The position numbers and the translations under genes are program-made. The notes beneath the pieces were generated by a model. That model saw only the letters and a program-made list of their open reading frames with translations, was not told where the DNA came from and did not search any database. Shown piece after piece: positions 16,198-25,442 of a stretch of DNA of 64,000 bases (positions within the stretch are counted from its first letter, which is position 1; each line of letters begins with the position of its first letter). Origin of the DNA: Rhizobium tumorigenes (GTDB lineage Bacteria; Pseudomonadota; Alphaproteobacteria; Rhizobiales; Rhizobiaceae); the NCBI RefSeq assembly GCF_003240565.2, contig NZ_CP117255.1:248001-312000 (forward strand), written 5' to 3'.

Positions 16198-18285
16198 ATG
16201 GCGTTACCTCCTTCGCTACCCCTGCCGAAAGTCGCCCCGAATTTCCGCGACGTGGGATTTGCCGTCGGCATCGTCTCGATGCTGTGCATCCTGTTTCTGC
16301 CGATCCCGCCTTTCCTCATCGACATGGGCCTGGCTTTCTCGATCGCGCTGTCTGTTCTCATCCTGATGGTGGCGCTTTGGATCCAGAAGCCGCTCGAGTT
16401 TTCGTCTTTCCCGACCATCCTGCTGATTGCCACGATGACCCGGTTGGCGCTCAATATTGCCACGACCCGCGTGATCCTTTCCCACGGCTATGAAGGTGAT
16501 CATGCCGCTGGCGGCGTCATCGCCGGTTTCGCCAATCTAGTCATGGCCGGCGATTTTGTCATCGGACTGATCGTCTTTCTCATCCTTATCACCATCAACT
16601 TCATCGTCATCACCAAGGGTGCCACGCGTATCGCCGAAGTCGGCGCCCGTTTTACCCTTGATGCCATCCCCGGCAAGCAGATGGCCATCGACGCCGACCT
16701 TTCGGCCGGCCTGATCGACGAGCGCGAAGCACAGCGCCGGCGCAAGGAGCTGGAAGAGGAGAGTTCCTTCTTCGGCGCGATGGACGGTGCGTCGAAGTTC
16801 GTGCGAGGCGATGCCGTCGCCGGACTGATCATCACCTCGATCAACATCTTCGGCGGCATCATCATCGGCTATTTCCGCCATGGCATGCCGATCGGCCAGG
16901 CGGCGGATGTGTTCGTCAAGCTTTCGGTCGGTGACGGCCTTGTGGCGCAGATGCCGGCGCTGATCATCTCGCTTGCAGCCGGCCTGCTCGTTTCGCGCGG
17001 CGGCACGTCAGGATCCACTGACCAGGCCGTCGTCAACCAGCTGAGTGGCTATCCTCGTGCCCTCGGCGTTGCCTCCGGCATGATGTGCCTGCTGGCTATC
17101 ATGCCCGGACTTCCGTTTATCCCGTTCATCACGCTTGGCGGCATCATGGGTGCCGGCGCCTGGTTCATCCCGCGCCAGGCAGAGGCGCTGAACAAGCTCC
17201 GCCGCGACGCCGAAGAACAGAAAGTCAGTCAGTCCAAGGATCTCGAGAAGGATTCGGTCAAGAACGTTCTCAAGACCTCCGAAATCGAACTGGCACTCGG
17301 CAAGATCGTCTCGACACGACTGCTTGGCGCGCATCAGGAGCTGGCATTCCGCGTCGGCAAGATGCGCAAGAAGTTCGCGTCGCAATACGGTTTCGTGGTG
17401 CCGGAGATCAAGGTCACCGACGACATCTCCATTGCCGACAAATCCTACCAGATCCGAATACACGGCACGACCATCGCCTCCAACCTGCTCCGGGTCGGCG
17501 AAGTCCTGGTGGTCACCGGCGCCGGCCGCAAGCCGACCGTGCCGGGCGACGACATTCGTGAACCGGCCTTCGGCATGCCGGCCGTCTCGGTTCTCGAAGC
17601 TTTCACGGAAGATCTGAAGCGCGAAGGCTTCCAGCCGATCGACAACGTCTCGGTGGTGCTGACCCATATGAGCGAAGTCATCCGCAACAACCTGCCGGCG
17701 CTGCTGTCCTACAAGGACGTCAAGATCCTGATCGATCGCCTCGACCCGGAATACAAGAAGCTCGCCGACGAGATCTGCTCGTCGCACATGTCCTACTCCG
17801 GCCTGCAGGCCGTGCTGAAGCTGCTGCTTGCCGAGCGTGTGTCGATCCGCAACCTGCATCTCATCCTCGAAGCAGTCGCCGAACTCGCGCCGCACGTGCG
17901 CAAGACCGAGCAGATCGTCGAGCACGTCCGGGTTCGTATGTCGCAGCAGCTCTGCGGCGACCTTGCCGACAATGGTGTACTGCGCGTCCTGCGGCTGGGC
18001 TCGAAATGGGATCTGGTGTTCCACCAGGCGCTGAAGCGCGATCCGAAGGGCGAAATTATCGAGTTCGACATCGATCCGCGCAATCTCGAGGAATTCAGCG
18101 AACAGGCGACGCGAGTTATCCGTGAATTCATGGACAAGGGCCTGCCTTTCGTACTTGTCACGTCGCCGGAAACACGCTCCTATGTGCGCATGATCATCGA
18201 ACGCCTGTTTGCGACGCTGCCTGTCCTGTCGCATGTGGAATTGGCCAAAGGAATCGAGATCAAGATTCTGGGCGCTATTTCATGA
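16198..18285 (+). CDS. flhA: flagellar export apparatus protein FlhA
   Basis: FlhA is the export-gate protein that energises and selects substrates. The 695-residue protein has about eight N-terminal membrane segments (residues 18-310) with the FHIPEP-family block [20 protein letters not shown], and [21 protein letters not shown] cytoplasmic loop contains [20 protein letters not shown]. The large cytoplasmic C-terminal domain (about 350-695) binds chaperone-substrate complexes. The N-terminus is in the expected form ([20 protein letters not shown]). The stop overlaps the fliR start. The IS upstream separates it from fliQ, so its transcription may depend on read-through of the element. Confidence 0.97.
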   Translation: MALPPSLPLPKVAPNFRDVGFAVGIVSMLCILFLPIPPFLIDMGLAFSIALSVLILMVALWIQKPLEFSSFPTILLIATMTRLALNIATTRVILSHGYEGDHAAGGVIAGFANLVMAGDFVIGLIVFLILITINFIVITKGATRIAEVGARFTLDAIPGKQMAIDADLSAGLIDEREAQRRRKELEEESSFFGAMDGASKFVRGDAVAGLIITSINIFGGIIIGYFRHGMPIGQAADVFVKLSVGDGLVAQMPALIISLAAGLLVSRGGTSGSTDQAVVNQLSGYPRALGVASGMMCLLAIMPGLPFIPFITLGGIMGAGAWFIPRQAEALNKLRRDAEEQKVSQSKDLEKDSVKNVLKTSEIELALGKIVSTRLLGAHQELAFRVGKMRKKFASQYGFVVPEIKVTDDISIADKSYQIRIHGTTIASNLLRVGEVLVVTGAGRKPTVPGDDIREPAFGMPAVSVLEAFTEDLKREGFQPIDNVSVVLTHMSEVIRNNLPALLSYKDVKILIDRLDPEYKKLADEICSSHMSYSGLQAVLKLLLAERVSIRNLHLILEAVAELAPHVRKTEQIVEHVRVRMSQQLCGDLADNGVLRVLRLGSKWDLVFHQALKRDPKGEIIEFDIDPRNLEEFSEQATRVIREFMDKGLPFVLVTSPETRSYVRMIIERLFATLPVLSHVELAKGIEIKILGAIS

Positions 18286-19034
18286 TTACAGACCCTCAGG
18301 GGACCGTCCTCGCACTCTTTTTGTGCTTCTGTCGCATCGGCGGCTGCGTGATGGTTCTCCCGGGGTTTTCGTCGGCCCGCGTGCCGCAGCAAATTCGCGT
18401 GCTGCTTGCCGTTGCCCTGTCGATGGCGGTGCTGCCGGTGCTGTGGGATACGATCTATCCGAAGGCCTCGGTCGCCGGGCCGCAATATGTGATGCTGATC
18501 GCCACCGAATCGCTCATTGGCGTGATGTACGGAATGATGGCCAGGCTCTATACGTTGGGGTTGCAATTCGCCGGGACGATCATCGCCATGATGATCGGCC
18601 TCACATCCCCGGGCGGTGCCGATCCAGTCGAAGACGGTAGCGAAACCGCCATTTCCGGCGTGATCACATTCTGCGGCCTGATGATTCTTTTCATCATGGA
18701 TTTTCACCACTACATTTTCCGGGCGTTGATCGACTCCTACACGCTGATCCCCTTCGGCGGTCATATCGAGATGCAAGCGACGCTGATCTCTTTTACCGAT
18801 ACCCTGCAGGCGACCACCTACATCATGCTGCGGCTTGCCAGCCCTTTTCTGATCTACGGCCTGATGTTCCAGGTTTCGATCGGCTTCATCAACAAGCTCG
18901 CACCGCAGATCCCGGTCTACTTCATCTCTACGCCCTATCTGCTGATGGGCGGACTTTTCATGCTCTATCTCAGTCTGGCGGCGATGATCAGCCAGTTTTC
19001 CGATGCGTTCCTCAGCGTCTACAACGGTCATTAG
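18282..19034 (+). CDS. fliR: flagellar export gate protein FliR
   Basis: FliR is the single-copy component of the FliPQR export gate. The 250-residue protein has about six hydrophobic segments, including [20 protein letters not shown] at the N-terminus and [20 protein letters not shown] near the C-terminus. Landmarks such as [20 protein letters not shown] and [20 protein letters not shown] fit the family. It starts within the flhA stop codon (ATGA) and ends 15 bases before the next gene. Confidence 0.96.
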   Translation: MITDPQGTVLALFLCFCRIGGCVMVLPGFSSARVPQQIRVLLAVALSMAVLPVLWDTIYPKASVAGPQYVMLIATESLIGVMYGMMARLYTLGLQFAGTIIAMMIGLTSPGGADPVEDGSETAISGVITFCGLMILFIMDFHHYIFRALIDSYTLIPFGGHIEMQATLISFTDTLQATTYIMLRLASPFLIYGLMFQVSIGFINKLAPQIPVYFISTPYLLMGGLFMLYLSLAAMISQFSDAFLSVYNGH

Positions 19035-19049
19035 CGAGCAGGGCAAGAC

Positions 19050-19469
19050 ATGGCGGAACAGAGCCGATCCAAGAAACTGAAGCGCCTCGTGGCCGTCCAG
19101 CGCCATCTGGAGCAGATGGCCGAGCAGGAACTGGCCGAGGCCAATCGCGTGCGCGCCGAGGTAGGGCACTCCATCGACCAGGTGGTGGATGCCATCGGCT
19201 CTATCGATGTGGTGCATATGGCTTTTGCCCAGCAATACGCCTGGCGGTTGGGTCGCCTGACGCTGCGCGACCAGCAGCTTGAGGGTATGCAGGCGCTTAT
19301 CGAGATGAATGTGCTGAAGGAGCGGACCAAGGCGGACCGGCTCGAGGAGCATATGATGGATGCCCGCGCCGCAGAATTGCGTGAATCCGACGACAATGCG
19401 GTCTACGATATCATCGATCAGCGTTTTGCCGCCGTCGCACCAGCCTCCAGCAAGGTTCAAAAACCATAG
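19050..19469 (+). CDS. FliJ-like coiled-coil flagellar protein (candidate)
   Basis: This is a 139-residue, highly charged and almost entirely helical protein: SRSKKLKRLVAVQRHLEQMA at the N-terminus, and MNVLKERTKADRLEEHMMDA with RESDDNAVYDIIDQRF near the end. Length, coiled-coil pattern and lack of membrane segments resemble FliJ, the stalk protein of the FliI ATPase, which in rhizobia often lacks a name. Sequence motifs alone do not prove it. It is followed by the rod-binding gene 31 bases later and is probably in the flhA-fliR transcription unit. Confidence 0.5.
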   Translation: MAEQSRSKKLKRLVAVQRHLEQMAEQELAEANRVRAEVGHSIDQVVDAIGSIDVVHMAFAQQYAWRLGRLTLRDQQLEGMQALIEMNVLKERTKADRLEEHMMDARAAELRESDDNAVYDIIDQRFAAVAPASSKVQKP

Positions 19470-19500
19470 TCGTCACGAGTTCATACGAAAGGAACGTGAC

Positions 19501-20100
19501 GTGGCTATTTCGCCCCCCAGTGATCTGGTCCTGGATGTTGTAAGAGCAGCCGACCCGACAGACCTGCAGGCAGCGCAGGCCAAGCTTCAGGCCAACCGCG
19601 CAGCCTTTGCCGCCACCAGCCTTGCGGAAGCCGGTAACGGCTTTGCGTCGACTGTCGATGTTCTGAACAAGGCCGGTACGCAGGCGGGTCTCGCCAATGC
19701 CAACGAGCGGTCGACGACGGGCAAGGTGCCTGCCGCCTACCAGAAGTTCGAAGCCATGGTGCTGCAGAATTTCGTCAAGAACATCCTGCCGAACAGCGAC
19801 ACCCTCTACGGCAAGGGAACCGCCGGCGAAATGTGGAAGGGCATGATGGCCGAACAGCTCGGCAACACCATGGCCAAGGACGGCGGCGTCGGCATCGCAG
19901 CGAAGATGTACCACGAGCAGCTTTCCAAGACCCGGGGAACCGGCGCCGACCACGTCGAGACGAGCGACAACGACAAGCGGCAGGCACTCAGCATGATCGA
20001 CGACTTCGAGCGCAAGACGTTCGGAACGCCGTCGGCAGAAAACGACAATACCGGTACGACCGTGACCAATCAGGATTCCCTGACGTCGCAGAAAGTGTAA
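19501..20100 (+). CDS. flgJ: rod-binding protein, FlgJ N-terminal type
   Basis: This 199-residue protein carries the FlgJ rod-binding domain (about residues 75-140: AYQKFEAMVLQNFVKNILPN, GTAGEMWKGMMAEQLGNTMA, GGVGIAAKMYHEQLSK) and no muramidase domain. The domain caps the rod during assembly. The start is taken as GTG at 19501 because AAAGGAA lies 7 bases upstream. Longer ATG starts run back into the previous gene. The missing murein hydrolase activity is probably supplied by the transglycosylase at 7989. The C-terminal tail (DNDNTGTTVTNQDS-like) is low in conservation. Confidence 0.85.
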   Translation: MAISPPSDLVLDVVRAADPTDLQAAQAKLQANRAAFAATSLAEAGNGFASTVDVLNKAGTQAGLANANERSTTGKVPAAYQKFEAMVLQNFVKNILPNSDTLYGKGTAGEMWKGMMAEQLGNTMAKDGGVGIAAKMYHEQLSKTRGTGADHVETSDNDKRQALSMIDDFERKTFGTPSAENDNTGTTVTNQDSLTSQKV

Positions 20101-20113
20101 GTGGGGCAAGGCT

Positions 20114-20482
20114 ATGGAAATCATTTCGAACGACTACCGCATCAAGTCTGTCCTCGGCCGGCTGGAACTGATCATCGACAACGAGAACAACCGTATCGGC
20201 AAGGACGCGGAATTCGATCTGAAGGTCTCCAACGCCCACAAGAGCCGGTGCCTTTACGAACTCTCGATGCTGTTTCGCGATACCGACCCCGCTGAAATGG
20301 CTGCTGCCCATATCGAGCAGTTGCACGGCCTGAAGAAGAAGCTGGTGCTCAACGCGCGTCGAGTCGAAGCCCATCTGGAAGCCGTCCGCGCAGTGGCTGA
20401 AATTCTGAAGAATGCCGTGCAGGATGCGGATGCCGACGGCACCTATTCCCAGGAACAGTTCGCGGTGCGTCAGGCAGGATGA
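20114..20482 (+). CDS. FlgN-like export chaperone (candidate)
   Basis: This 122-residue helical protein begins MEIISNDYRIKSVLGRLELI and contains repeated charged helices (MAAAHIEQLHGLKKKLVLNA; VEAHLEAVRAVAEILKNAVQ). Its size, helical nature and position at the end of a flagellar operon fit FlgN, the chaperone for FlgK and FlgL. Similar genes in rhizobia are annotated only as flagellar proteins. It overlaps the next gene by 4 bases. The assignment is moderate. Confidence 0.5.
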   Translation: MEIISNDYRIKSVLGRLELIIDNENNRIGKDAEFDLKVSNAHKSRCLYELSMLFRDTDPAEMAAAHIEQLHGLKKKLVLNARRVEAHLEAVRAVAEILKNAVQDADADGTYSQEQFAVRQAG

Positions 20483-21018
20483 TCAAGCTCGTCGCCACAG
20501 GCCTTTGGGTGTGCGTCGTCACCTTGGTGGCGGTCTACTTTTCCATCCAGATGGCGACAGCCCCGGCCGCAAGCCCGGATGCGAAGCCCTCTGCCAAGGA
20601 ATTCGTCAAGGGCGAGTCGATCAATGTCCCGATCATTGGCGACACAGGCGTCAGCGGCTATTTCATCACCAAGATTTCCTACATGATGGACAAGGACAAG
20701 GCGAAGGATCTCGACACACCTTTGCCGGCCCTGACGACGGATGCATTGTTTACGCTGCTGGTCGGCAACAAGATGATCGACATGTCAAAGCCGAAGGCGT
20801 TCAACGTCGAAGCCTTTCGCGACGAGATCAAGAAGAACCTGAACGGCCACCTCGGCGGCGAGTATGTCGATAGCGTCGTGATCGAGCAGCTAGACTATCT
20901 CTCCAAGGACGAGGTGCGCGCCAACGAAGGCGCGCCGGTCAAGAAAAACATGAAGATGGTACCGATTGTCCCACCGGAGGCCCCGCCCGGCGGCGACGCG
21001 GTGAAGGCTGAGAAATAG
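20479..21018 (+). CDS. membrane-anchored FliL-like flagellar protein (candidate)
   Basis: This 179-residue protein has one N-terminal membrane segment (about 5-26, VATGLWVCVVTLVAVYFSIQ), a short Ala/Pro/Lys linker, and a periplasmic domain of about 120 residues (GYFITKISYMMDKDKAK, FTLLVGNKMIDMSKP, VDSVVIEQLDYLSKDE) ending in a Pro-rich tail. The topology and the opening strand of the domain resemble FliL, which associates with the stator. No diagnostic FliL motif is seen. It is the last gene in the uninterrupted flagellar run, and its start overlaps the FlgN-like gene. Confidence 0.45.
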   Translation: MIKLVATGLWVCVVTLVAVYFSIQMATAPAASPDAKPSAKEFVKGESINVPIIGDTGVSGYFITKISYMMDKDKAKDLDTPLPALTTDALFTLLVGNKMIDMSKPKAFNVEAFRDEIKKNLNGHLGGEYVDSVVIEQLDYLSKDEVRANEGAPVKKNMKMVPIVPPEAPPGGDAVKAEK

Positions 21019-21159
21019 CAAAAAACAAGGTGCTCGTCGTCGAAAGCTATTCGCCGTGACGGACCGTTAACCTTTTCTTTGCTATCGAAATTTACAATCG
21101 GTTAATCATCCGAATCTGCCGCCGATTGATCGACGGTCCTGTGCGCGAGATCGGCCGTC

Positions 21160-23073
21160 ATGGTACAGAGCAATTCTAACAACAGCGTCTTCCAGCCCGA
21201 TAACGAACGGCTCGACACCACCACCTTCGGCCGCCAATCCGGGCCCACTCAGGCCGAATTGCTGGATTTGCTGCAGCGGTCTCTGGCTGGCGAACCTTTT
21301 CCCGTTTCCGCGCCTCGCGCCCGCACCGTGCCGGAAGCGACAGTGCCACTTGCCCTGCGCATCCGCGAAATCCTGCGCACCGATGACAGCCGCGCGTCTC
21401 CTCCGGAGACGGACGAACCGGCGCCTCAATCCGTGGCGAGCGACGAGCCTGCGCCGCCCGAATCATCTGCGGTGGACGCCGCGTATTTCGATGCCGATCT
21501 ACAGCCCCCGACCGAGTTCGTTCCGTCGCTGGTCGAACCGCTGAAGCGGCCGGCCATTTCCTGGGGATCTGCAGCCTTCATCCTGGCGGTCACGGCTGGC
21601 AGTGCCCTCGTGCCGACAATGCTTGCGACCCCGCCACATTACGCTGCCCAGTCCCGCCTGCAGTTTCTGGGCGCTGCCCGCACCACGCCCGGCTTCATGG
21701 AAGCGACCCTCCAGCGGATCACCTCGCAGCATGCGCTGGCGCAGATCGTGACGCGGCTGAAGCTCGATCATGACGCGGAGTTCAGCGGCGGAAAGGCGAC
21801 GGCTTACAGCGTCGTCAGGGACCTTCTCACCGACAACGGAGCCGCAGCCGACAGTTTTTCGCGCGCCCAGCTTGCCCTCCAGCAAAGATTGACCATCGCT
21901 CCCGATCTGCAATCCGGCGCCGTTGCGCTTGTGGCGCGGTCGGAAGATCCGGCAAAGTCTGCCCGCATCGCCAACCTTCTTGCCGACATCTCCGTCCGCG
22001 ACGCAGCGACCGATCCTTCGGCTACAGTGCCCGGTGCGGCCGAGCTTGCGCTTGAAAGCGACCGCAAGCGTTTCGACGACGCGACATCCGCCCTTGCGAA
22101 TTTCAAGGCGGCTGCCGGTGATGAAAAGATTGCCGCCGCGACCGATCTGATGGCCAGCCGCGAAGCTCTCGGCAACCGGCTCGCTGCAGCCAGCGCCGCG
22201 GCCCAGGCAGCCTCTATCCGCCTGACAGCAGCCAAATCCGTCAGGATGGCCGACGTGCTCGATGGGGCGATTTCCCCCGACCTCGGCTCGCCTGCAGCGC
22301 TTGAGGACCTTCGCAATCGCTATGCAGCGGCGAGGAGCACACTCAGTCAGCTGTCGACGCAACTCGGCCCACGCCACCCGCGCCTGATCGCGGCTCAATC
22401 GAGCATCGATACCCTGGGGGCGTCGATCCTTGCCGAGATCCACAAGCTGGTGGTTGCCAGCGACGCCGAAATCAAGACGACCACGGCGGAGGTGAAGCAG
22501 TTGAAGGATCGCCTCGCCGAACTCGATGGCCAGAAGGTCGATGTCGATCTCGACGCATTCCGCCGGTTGCAGGAGAATGTCGAGACCGCAAGGCAGGCCT
22601 ATGATGCAGCACTCACGGCATCGGAAGAAGCAGCCCCGCAATCGAAGCACTCCAAGGTTCCGCTGGCGCTGACCGCACCTGCCGTGCCCGCAGCAGCACC
22701 CCTCGATGACGACATGACATGGCGGAGCCTTCGCAGCGCGCTTGGTGGTCTTGCAATCGCTCTGGCGCTCGTCGTCGCCCGTCTGCTGGCCCGCAGATCG
22801 TTTGGACACCCATCGGCCGACAATAAGGCCGTCGATTTCGATACGGTCGATCTGCTGGTGGATTTTCCTCAGGATCGGGCCCCGGTTCGCGTGCCGCTGG
22901 ATCAACCGCAGAAACGGTTTGACGCCGATGTCGCTGTTGCCAACGACCGCCCGGAACCGGTTGCCGAGCGCACCGAGCCCGACACAGCTCTGGCCGCAAT
23001 CATCGACGATGTGGCGTTGCTGCGCGAAAGGGTCGCCAACTATGCTTCGCGGCGCCAGGCAACCGGCCGCTGA
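21160..23073 (+). CDS. polysaccharide chain-length/export protein, Wzz/ExoP type without kinase
   Basis: This 637-residue protein has a Pro- and Ala-rich cytoplasmic N-terminus (1-125), a first membrane segment at about 132-155, and a large periplasmic helical region with coiled coils (about 160-520, including GPRHPRLIAAQSSIDTL, the usual GPxHP-type motif of polysaccharide co-polymerases). The second membrane segment is at about 525-545, with a short cytoplasmic tail. That layout is the Wzz/GumC/ExoP family, which sets exopolysaccharide length. No Walker A or tyrosine-kinase domain follows the second segment. The gene stands alone between the flagellar cluster and folD. A link between motility and exopolysaccharide is possible but only positional. 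Confidence 0.75.
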   Translation: MVQSNSNNSVFQPDNERLDTTTFGRQSGPTQAELLDLLQRSLAGEPFPVSAPRARTVPEATVPLALRIREILRTDDSRASPPETDEPAPQSVASDEPAPPESSAVDAAYFDADLQPPTEFVPSLVEPLKRPAISWGSAAFILAVTAGSALVPTMLATPPHYAAQSRLQFLGAARTTPGFMEATLQRITSQHALAQIVTRLKLDHDAEFSGGKATAYSVVRDLLTDNGAAADSFSRAQLALQQRLTIAPDLQSGAVALVARSEDPAKSARIANLLADISVRDAATDPSATVPGAAELALESDRKRFDDATSALANFKAAAGDEKIAAATDLMASREALGNRLAAASAAAQAASIRLTAAKSVRMADVLDGAISPDLGSPAALEDLRNRYAAARSTLSQLSTQLGPRHPRLIAAQSSIDTLGASILAEIHKLVVASDAEIKTTTAEVKQLKDRLAELDGQKVDVDLDAFRRLQENVETARQAYDAALTASEEAAPQSKHSKVPLALTAPAVPAAAPLDDDMTWRSLRSALGGLAIALALVVARLLARRSFGHPSADNKAVDFDTVDLLVDFPQDRAPVRVPLDQPQKRFDADVAVANDRPEPVAERTEPDTALAAIIDDVALLRERVANYASRRQATGR

Positions 23074-23192
23074 ACAAGTTTTCCCGCCGTCTTGCAAATA
23101 TCGTGTTTTGACATCATAGGGCGTAGACAGGCAAATCCCGGCTGCAGGGCAGGGCTAGATTGCCGCGGCATCGATATCCCGGGAGAATACGC

Positions 23193-24092
23193 GTGGCGAC
23201 AGTAATCGACGGCAAGCAGGTGGCGGCATCAGTCATCGAGGCCGTGAAAGCGGCTGCATCCGTATTGGCCACGGAGACCGGCAAAAAGACCGGCCTTGCG
23301 GTTGTGATCGTCGGTGACGACGCCGCCAGCCACACCTACGTCGCCGCCAAGAGCCGCATGGCCAAGGAATGCGGTTTCAACTCCATCCAGCATACCCTGC
23401 CTCTGGAGACGAGCCAGGACGAACTCGCAACCCTGGTTGCCACGCTCAATGCAGATCCCGCCATCGACGGTATTCTGGTACAGCTGCCATTGCCGAAGCA
23501 CCTGGATTCGAACGCGATCATCCAGTCCATCCTGCCTGAAAAAGATGTCGACGGCCTGCATGTCGTCAATGCCGGCAAGCTCGCTACCGGCGATCTCGCG
23601 ACAGGACTGATCTCGTGCACGCCAGCCGGCTCTATGCTCTTCGTCCGACAGACCCACGGTGACGATCTGTCGGGTCTCAATGCCGTCGTCATCGGTCGCT
23701 CCAATCTGTTCGGAAAGCCGATGGCCCAGCTCCTGCTCAATGCGAATGCGACGGTCACCATCGCTCATTCGCGCACGAAGGATCTGGCCACCGTCTGCGC
23801 CCGCGCCGATATCCTGGTGGCGGCCGTCGGCCGGCCCGAGATGGTCAAGGCCGACTGGGTGAAGCCGGGCGCGACGGTGATCGATGTCGGCATCAATCGC
23901 ATTGCCGCACCGGAGCGCGGGGAGGGCAAGACCCGGCTGGTCGGCGATGTCGCCTTTGCCGAATGCGCCGATGTCGCGGATGTCATCACACCCGTTCCGG
24001 GCGGCGTCGGCCCGATGACGATCGCCATGCTGATGGCAAATACGGTGATCGCCGCCTATCGCGGCGCCGGCCGGACCGCGCCGACATTCTAA
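23193..24092 (+). CDS. folD: bifunctional methylenetetrahydrofolate dehydrogenase/cyclohydrolase
   Basis: FolD interconverts 5,10-methylene- and 10-formyl-tetrahydrofolate in one-carbon metabolism. The 299-residue protein has the catalytic block [16 protein letters not shown], the [20 protein letters not shown] folate-site region with DVDGLHVVN after it, and the Rossmann block [20 protein letters not shown] with [16 protein letters not shown] residues near the end ([20 protein letters not shown]). The start is GTG at 23193, with GGGAGA 6 bases upstream. A longer open frame back to 23160 lacks such a site. It ends 7 bases before the convergent aglR stop. Confidence 0.96.
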   Translation: MATVIDGKQVAASVIEAVKAAASVLATETGKKTGLAVVIVGDDAASHTYVAAKSRMAKECGFNSIQHTLPLETSQDELATLVATLNADPAIDGILVQLPLPKHLDSNAIIQSILPEKDVDGLHVVNAGKLATGDLATGLISCTPAGSMLFVRQTHGDDLSGLNAVVIGRSNLFGKPMAQLLLNANATVTIAHSRTKDLATVCARADILVAAVGRPEMVKADWVKPGATVIDVGINRIAAPERGEGKTRLVGDVAFAECADVADVITPVPGGVGPMTIAMLMANTVIAAYRGAGRTAPTF

Positions 24093-24099
24093 CGCAACA

Positions 24100-25125
24100 T
24101 CAGGAAGCTGGTGCTGCCCCCGTGGATGCGCGCACGATAAGTTCGGCCTTCCAGAGTTCGTGTTCGGGGTAGGGGCCCTGGTTCTTGATCCCGCCGATCA
24201 ACCGCTCCGCGACGCGGACGCCGGCTGCCCGCAGCGATGAACGGGTGGTCGTCAGCGGCACCGAGAAATTCTCCGGCTTCAGGAGCGCCAGCACGTCGTC
24301 ATGGGCAATCAGCGAGATATCCTCGCCGAGCCGGAGGCCGGCCTGATTGACCGCGCGGATTGCCCCCAGCGCCAAAACGGTGCTGGAACAGAGGATGGCC
24401 GTCGGTCTTTCCGCCATCTGCAGGAAACGCTCCATCGCCACAAAGCCCTGTTCGTCGGTCATCGGCGTGTTGCTCGTACAGGTCTCGTCAAGCATCAGGC
24501 CGCGTTCGGAGAGCGCTGCGACCACACCGTTTTGCCGGCGCATGGCGAAGTCGAGATGGGCCGGCCCGTTCATCAATGCGAACCTCCGATGTCCGAGTTG
24601 CAGCAGCAGCCTTGCCGCATCGTAGAAGGCGGCCTCGTTGTCGATGTCGACGAACGGGTAGTCAGGCTCGCTGCCGAACGAGCGCCCGTGTACGACGAAG
24701 GGGATAGACAGAGATTTCAGCATGACGATGCGCGGATCGTCGGCCCGCATATAGGCGACGAACAGCGCATCGACGTTGCCGCTGACCGCGAGCCGCCGCA
24801 GGGCCGAAACTTCGTCTTCCGGATGGGCCGGCATGATGACGAGGTGAAAATCGTGCCGCAGCGCCTCTTCGCCAAGCCCTGTGAGAAATTCTCCGAAATG
24901 TACGTCGGATGGATGGCCGGGCGCTGTCGGCATGACGAGCCCGATCGAGCCTGCCTTGCCTGTGGCTAGCCGTTGGGCCGCCGTGTTCGGCCGGTAGCCG
25001 GTGTCGCGCACTGCGGCCAGCACCCTTTCGCGCGTCTCGCGGCTGACTTCCGGGTACCCGTTTAGGGCACGGCTGACGGTCGTCTGGGACAGGCCGAGCA
25101 TTTGCGACAGCTGTTTCAGGTTCAC
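24100..25125 (-). CDS. aglR: LacI-family repressor of alpha-glucoside operon
   Basis: This 341-residue LacI/GalR regulator has the N-terminal helix-turn-helix LKQLSQMLGLSQTTVSRALN, the hinge helix NTAAQRLATGKAGSIGLVMP, and a periplasmic-binding-protein-like sensor domain. The start is taken as the GTG at 25125 because GGGGAGG lies 7 bases upstream and the helix-turn-helix then begins at residue 2. It is divergent from aglE, as in Sinorhizobium, where AglR represses the agl genes. Two AAAGCGCTTT palindromes in the intergenic region fit LacI-type operators, and the nearer one should also make it autoregulated. Confidence 0.92.
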   Translation of the reverse strand: MNLKQLSQMLGLSQTTVSRALNGYPEVSRETRERVLAAVRDTGYRPNTAAQRLATGKAGSIGLVMPTAPGHPSDVHFGEFLTGLGEEALRHDFHLVIMPAHPEDEVSALRRLAVSGNVDALFVAYMRADDPRIVMLKSLSIPFVVHGRSFGSEPDYPFVDIDNEAAFYDAARLLLQLGHRRFALMNGPAHLDFAMRRQNGVVAALSERGLMLDETCTSNTPMTDEQGFVAMERFLQMAERPTAILCSSTVLALGAIRAVNQAGLRLGEDISLIAHDDVLALLKPENFSVPLTTTRSSLRAAGVRVAERLIGGIKNQGPYPEHELWKAELIVRASTGAAPAS

Positions 25126-25202
25126 ACCGATGCCTCCCCATGCGCATTCCATACAGTGGACAGAGGGCCACCCAAACCTGGCAACTCCGCCCAAACGCCT
25201 CC

Positions 25203-25214
25203 CAAAGCGCTTTC
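25203..25214 (-). promoter_or_regulatory. AglR operator O1 (candidate)
   Basis: CAAAGCGCTTTC contains a perfect 10-base palindrome with the central CG typical of LacI-family operators. It lies just downstream of the aglR -10 candidate, over the expected transcription start, which suggests autorepression. Confidence 0.7.
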
Positions 25215-25215
25215 A

Positions 25216-25245
25216 ATTATGATGTCTTTGCCGTCCTTGACTCAA
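25216..25245 (-). promoter_or_regulatory. aglR promoter (candidate)
   Basis: Read on the minus strand, TTGAGT (25240-25245) is followed after 18 bases by CATAAT (25216-25221), a good sigma-70 pair. The start point would fall in operator O1. The -35 overlaps a plus-strand TTGACT. Confidence 0.5.
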
Positions 25246-25324
25246 GAAAAATCGCGTCATATTTCGTTTATTCGATGTTGCAATGCGAGATTTCGCATCT
25301 GTAGTCGTCGTCTCGTAAAATCGC

Positions 25325-25353
25325 TTGACTCACGAGAGCCGCAGTAGAATGAA
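25325..25353 (+). promoter_or_regulatory. aglE promoter (candidate)
   Basis: TTGACT (25325-25330), a 17-base spacer and AATGAA (25348-25353) form a plausible promoter whose start point would lie at about 25360, at the edge of operator O2. The -10 is weak. A second pair, TTGACT-N17-TATTTC at 25237-25265, is better in sequence but 100 bases from O2. Confidence 0.4.
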
Positions 25354-25362
25354 TTCGCAAGC

Positions 25363-25374
25363 CAAAGCGCTTTG
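25363..25374 (+). promoter_or_regulatory. AglR operator O2 (candidate)
   Basis: CAAAGCGCTTTG is a perfect 12-base palindrome, 160 bases from O1 with the same core. It is placed just after the proposed aglE -10. The spacing of the two operators would also allow a repression loop. Confidence 0.75.
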
Positions 25375-25442
25375 AGGATAGCATGTCACTCGCTGTTTTT
25401 GGGAGAGAGGCTTTTGGATCTTGTGATGGGAGGGTAATTCAC

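Noticed and set aside
21499..23097. 532-residue open frame on the minus strand opposite the ExoP-like gene
   Set aside because: High GC gives long antisense frames. The product is Arg/Gly/Cys-rich with no family pattern.
25237..25265. TTGACT-N17-TATTTC as the main aglE promoter
   Set aside because: The sequence is good, but it lies almost 100 bases from operator O2 and about 180 from the start codon. The pair at 25325-25353 fits the operator better. It could still be a secondary promoter.
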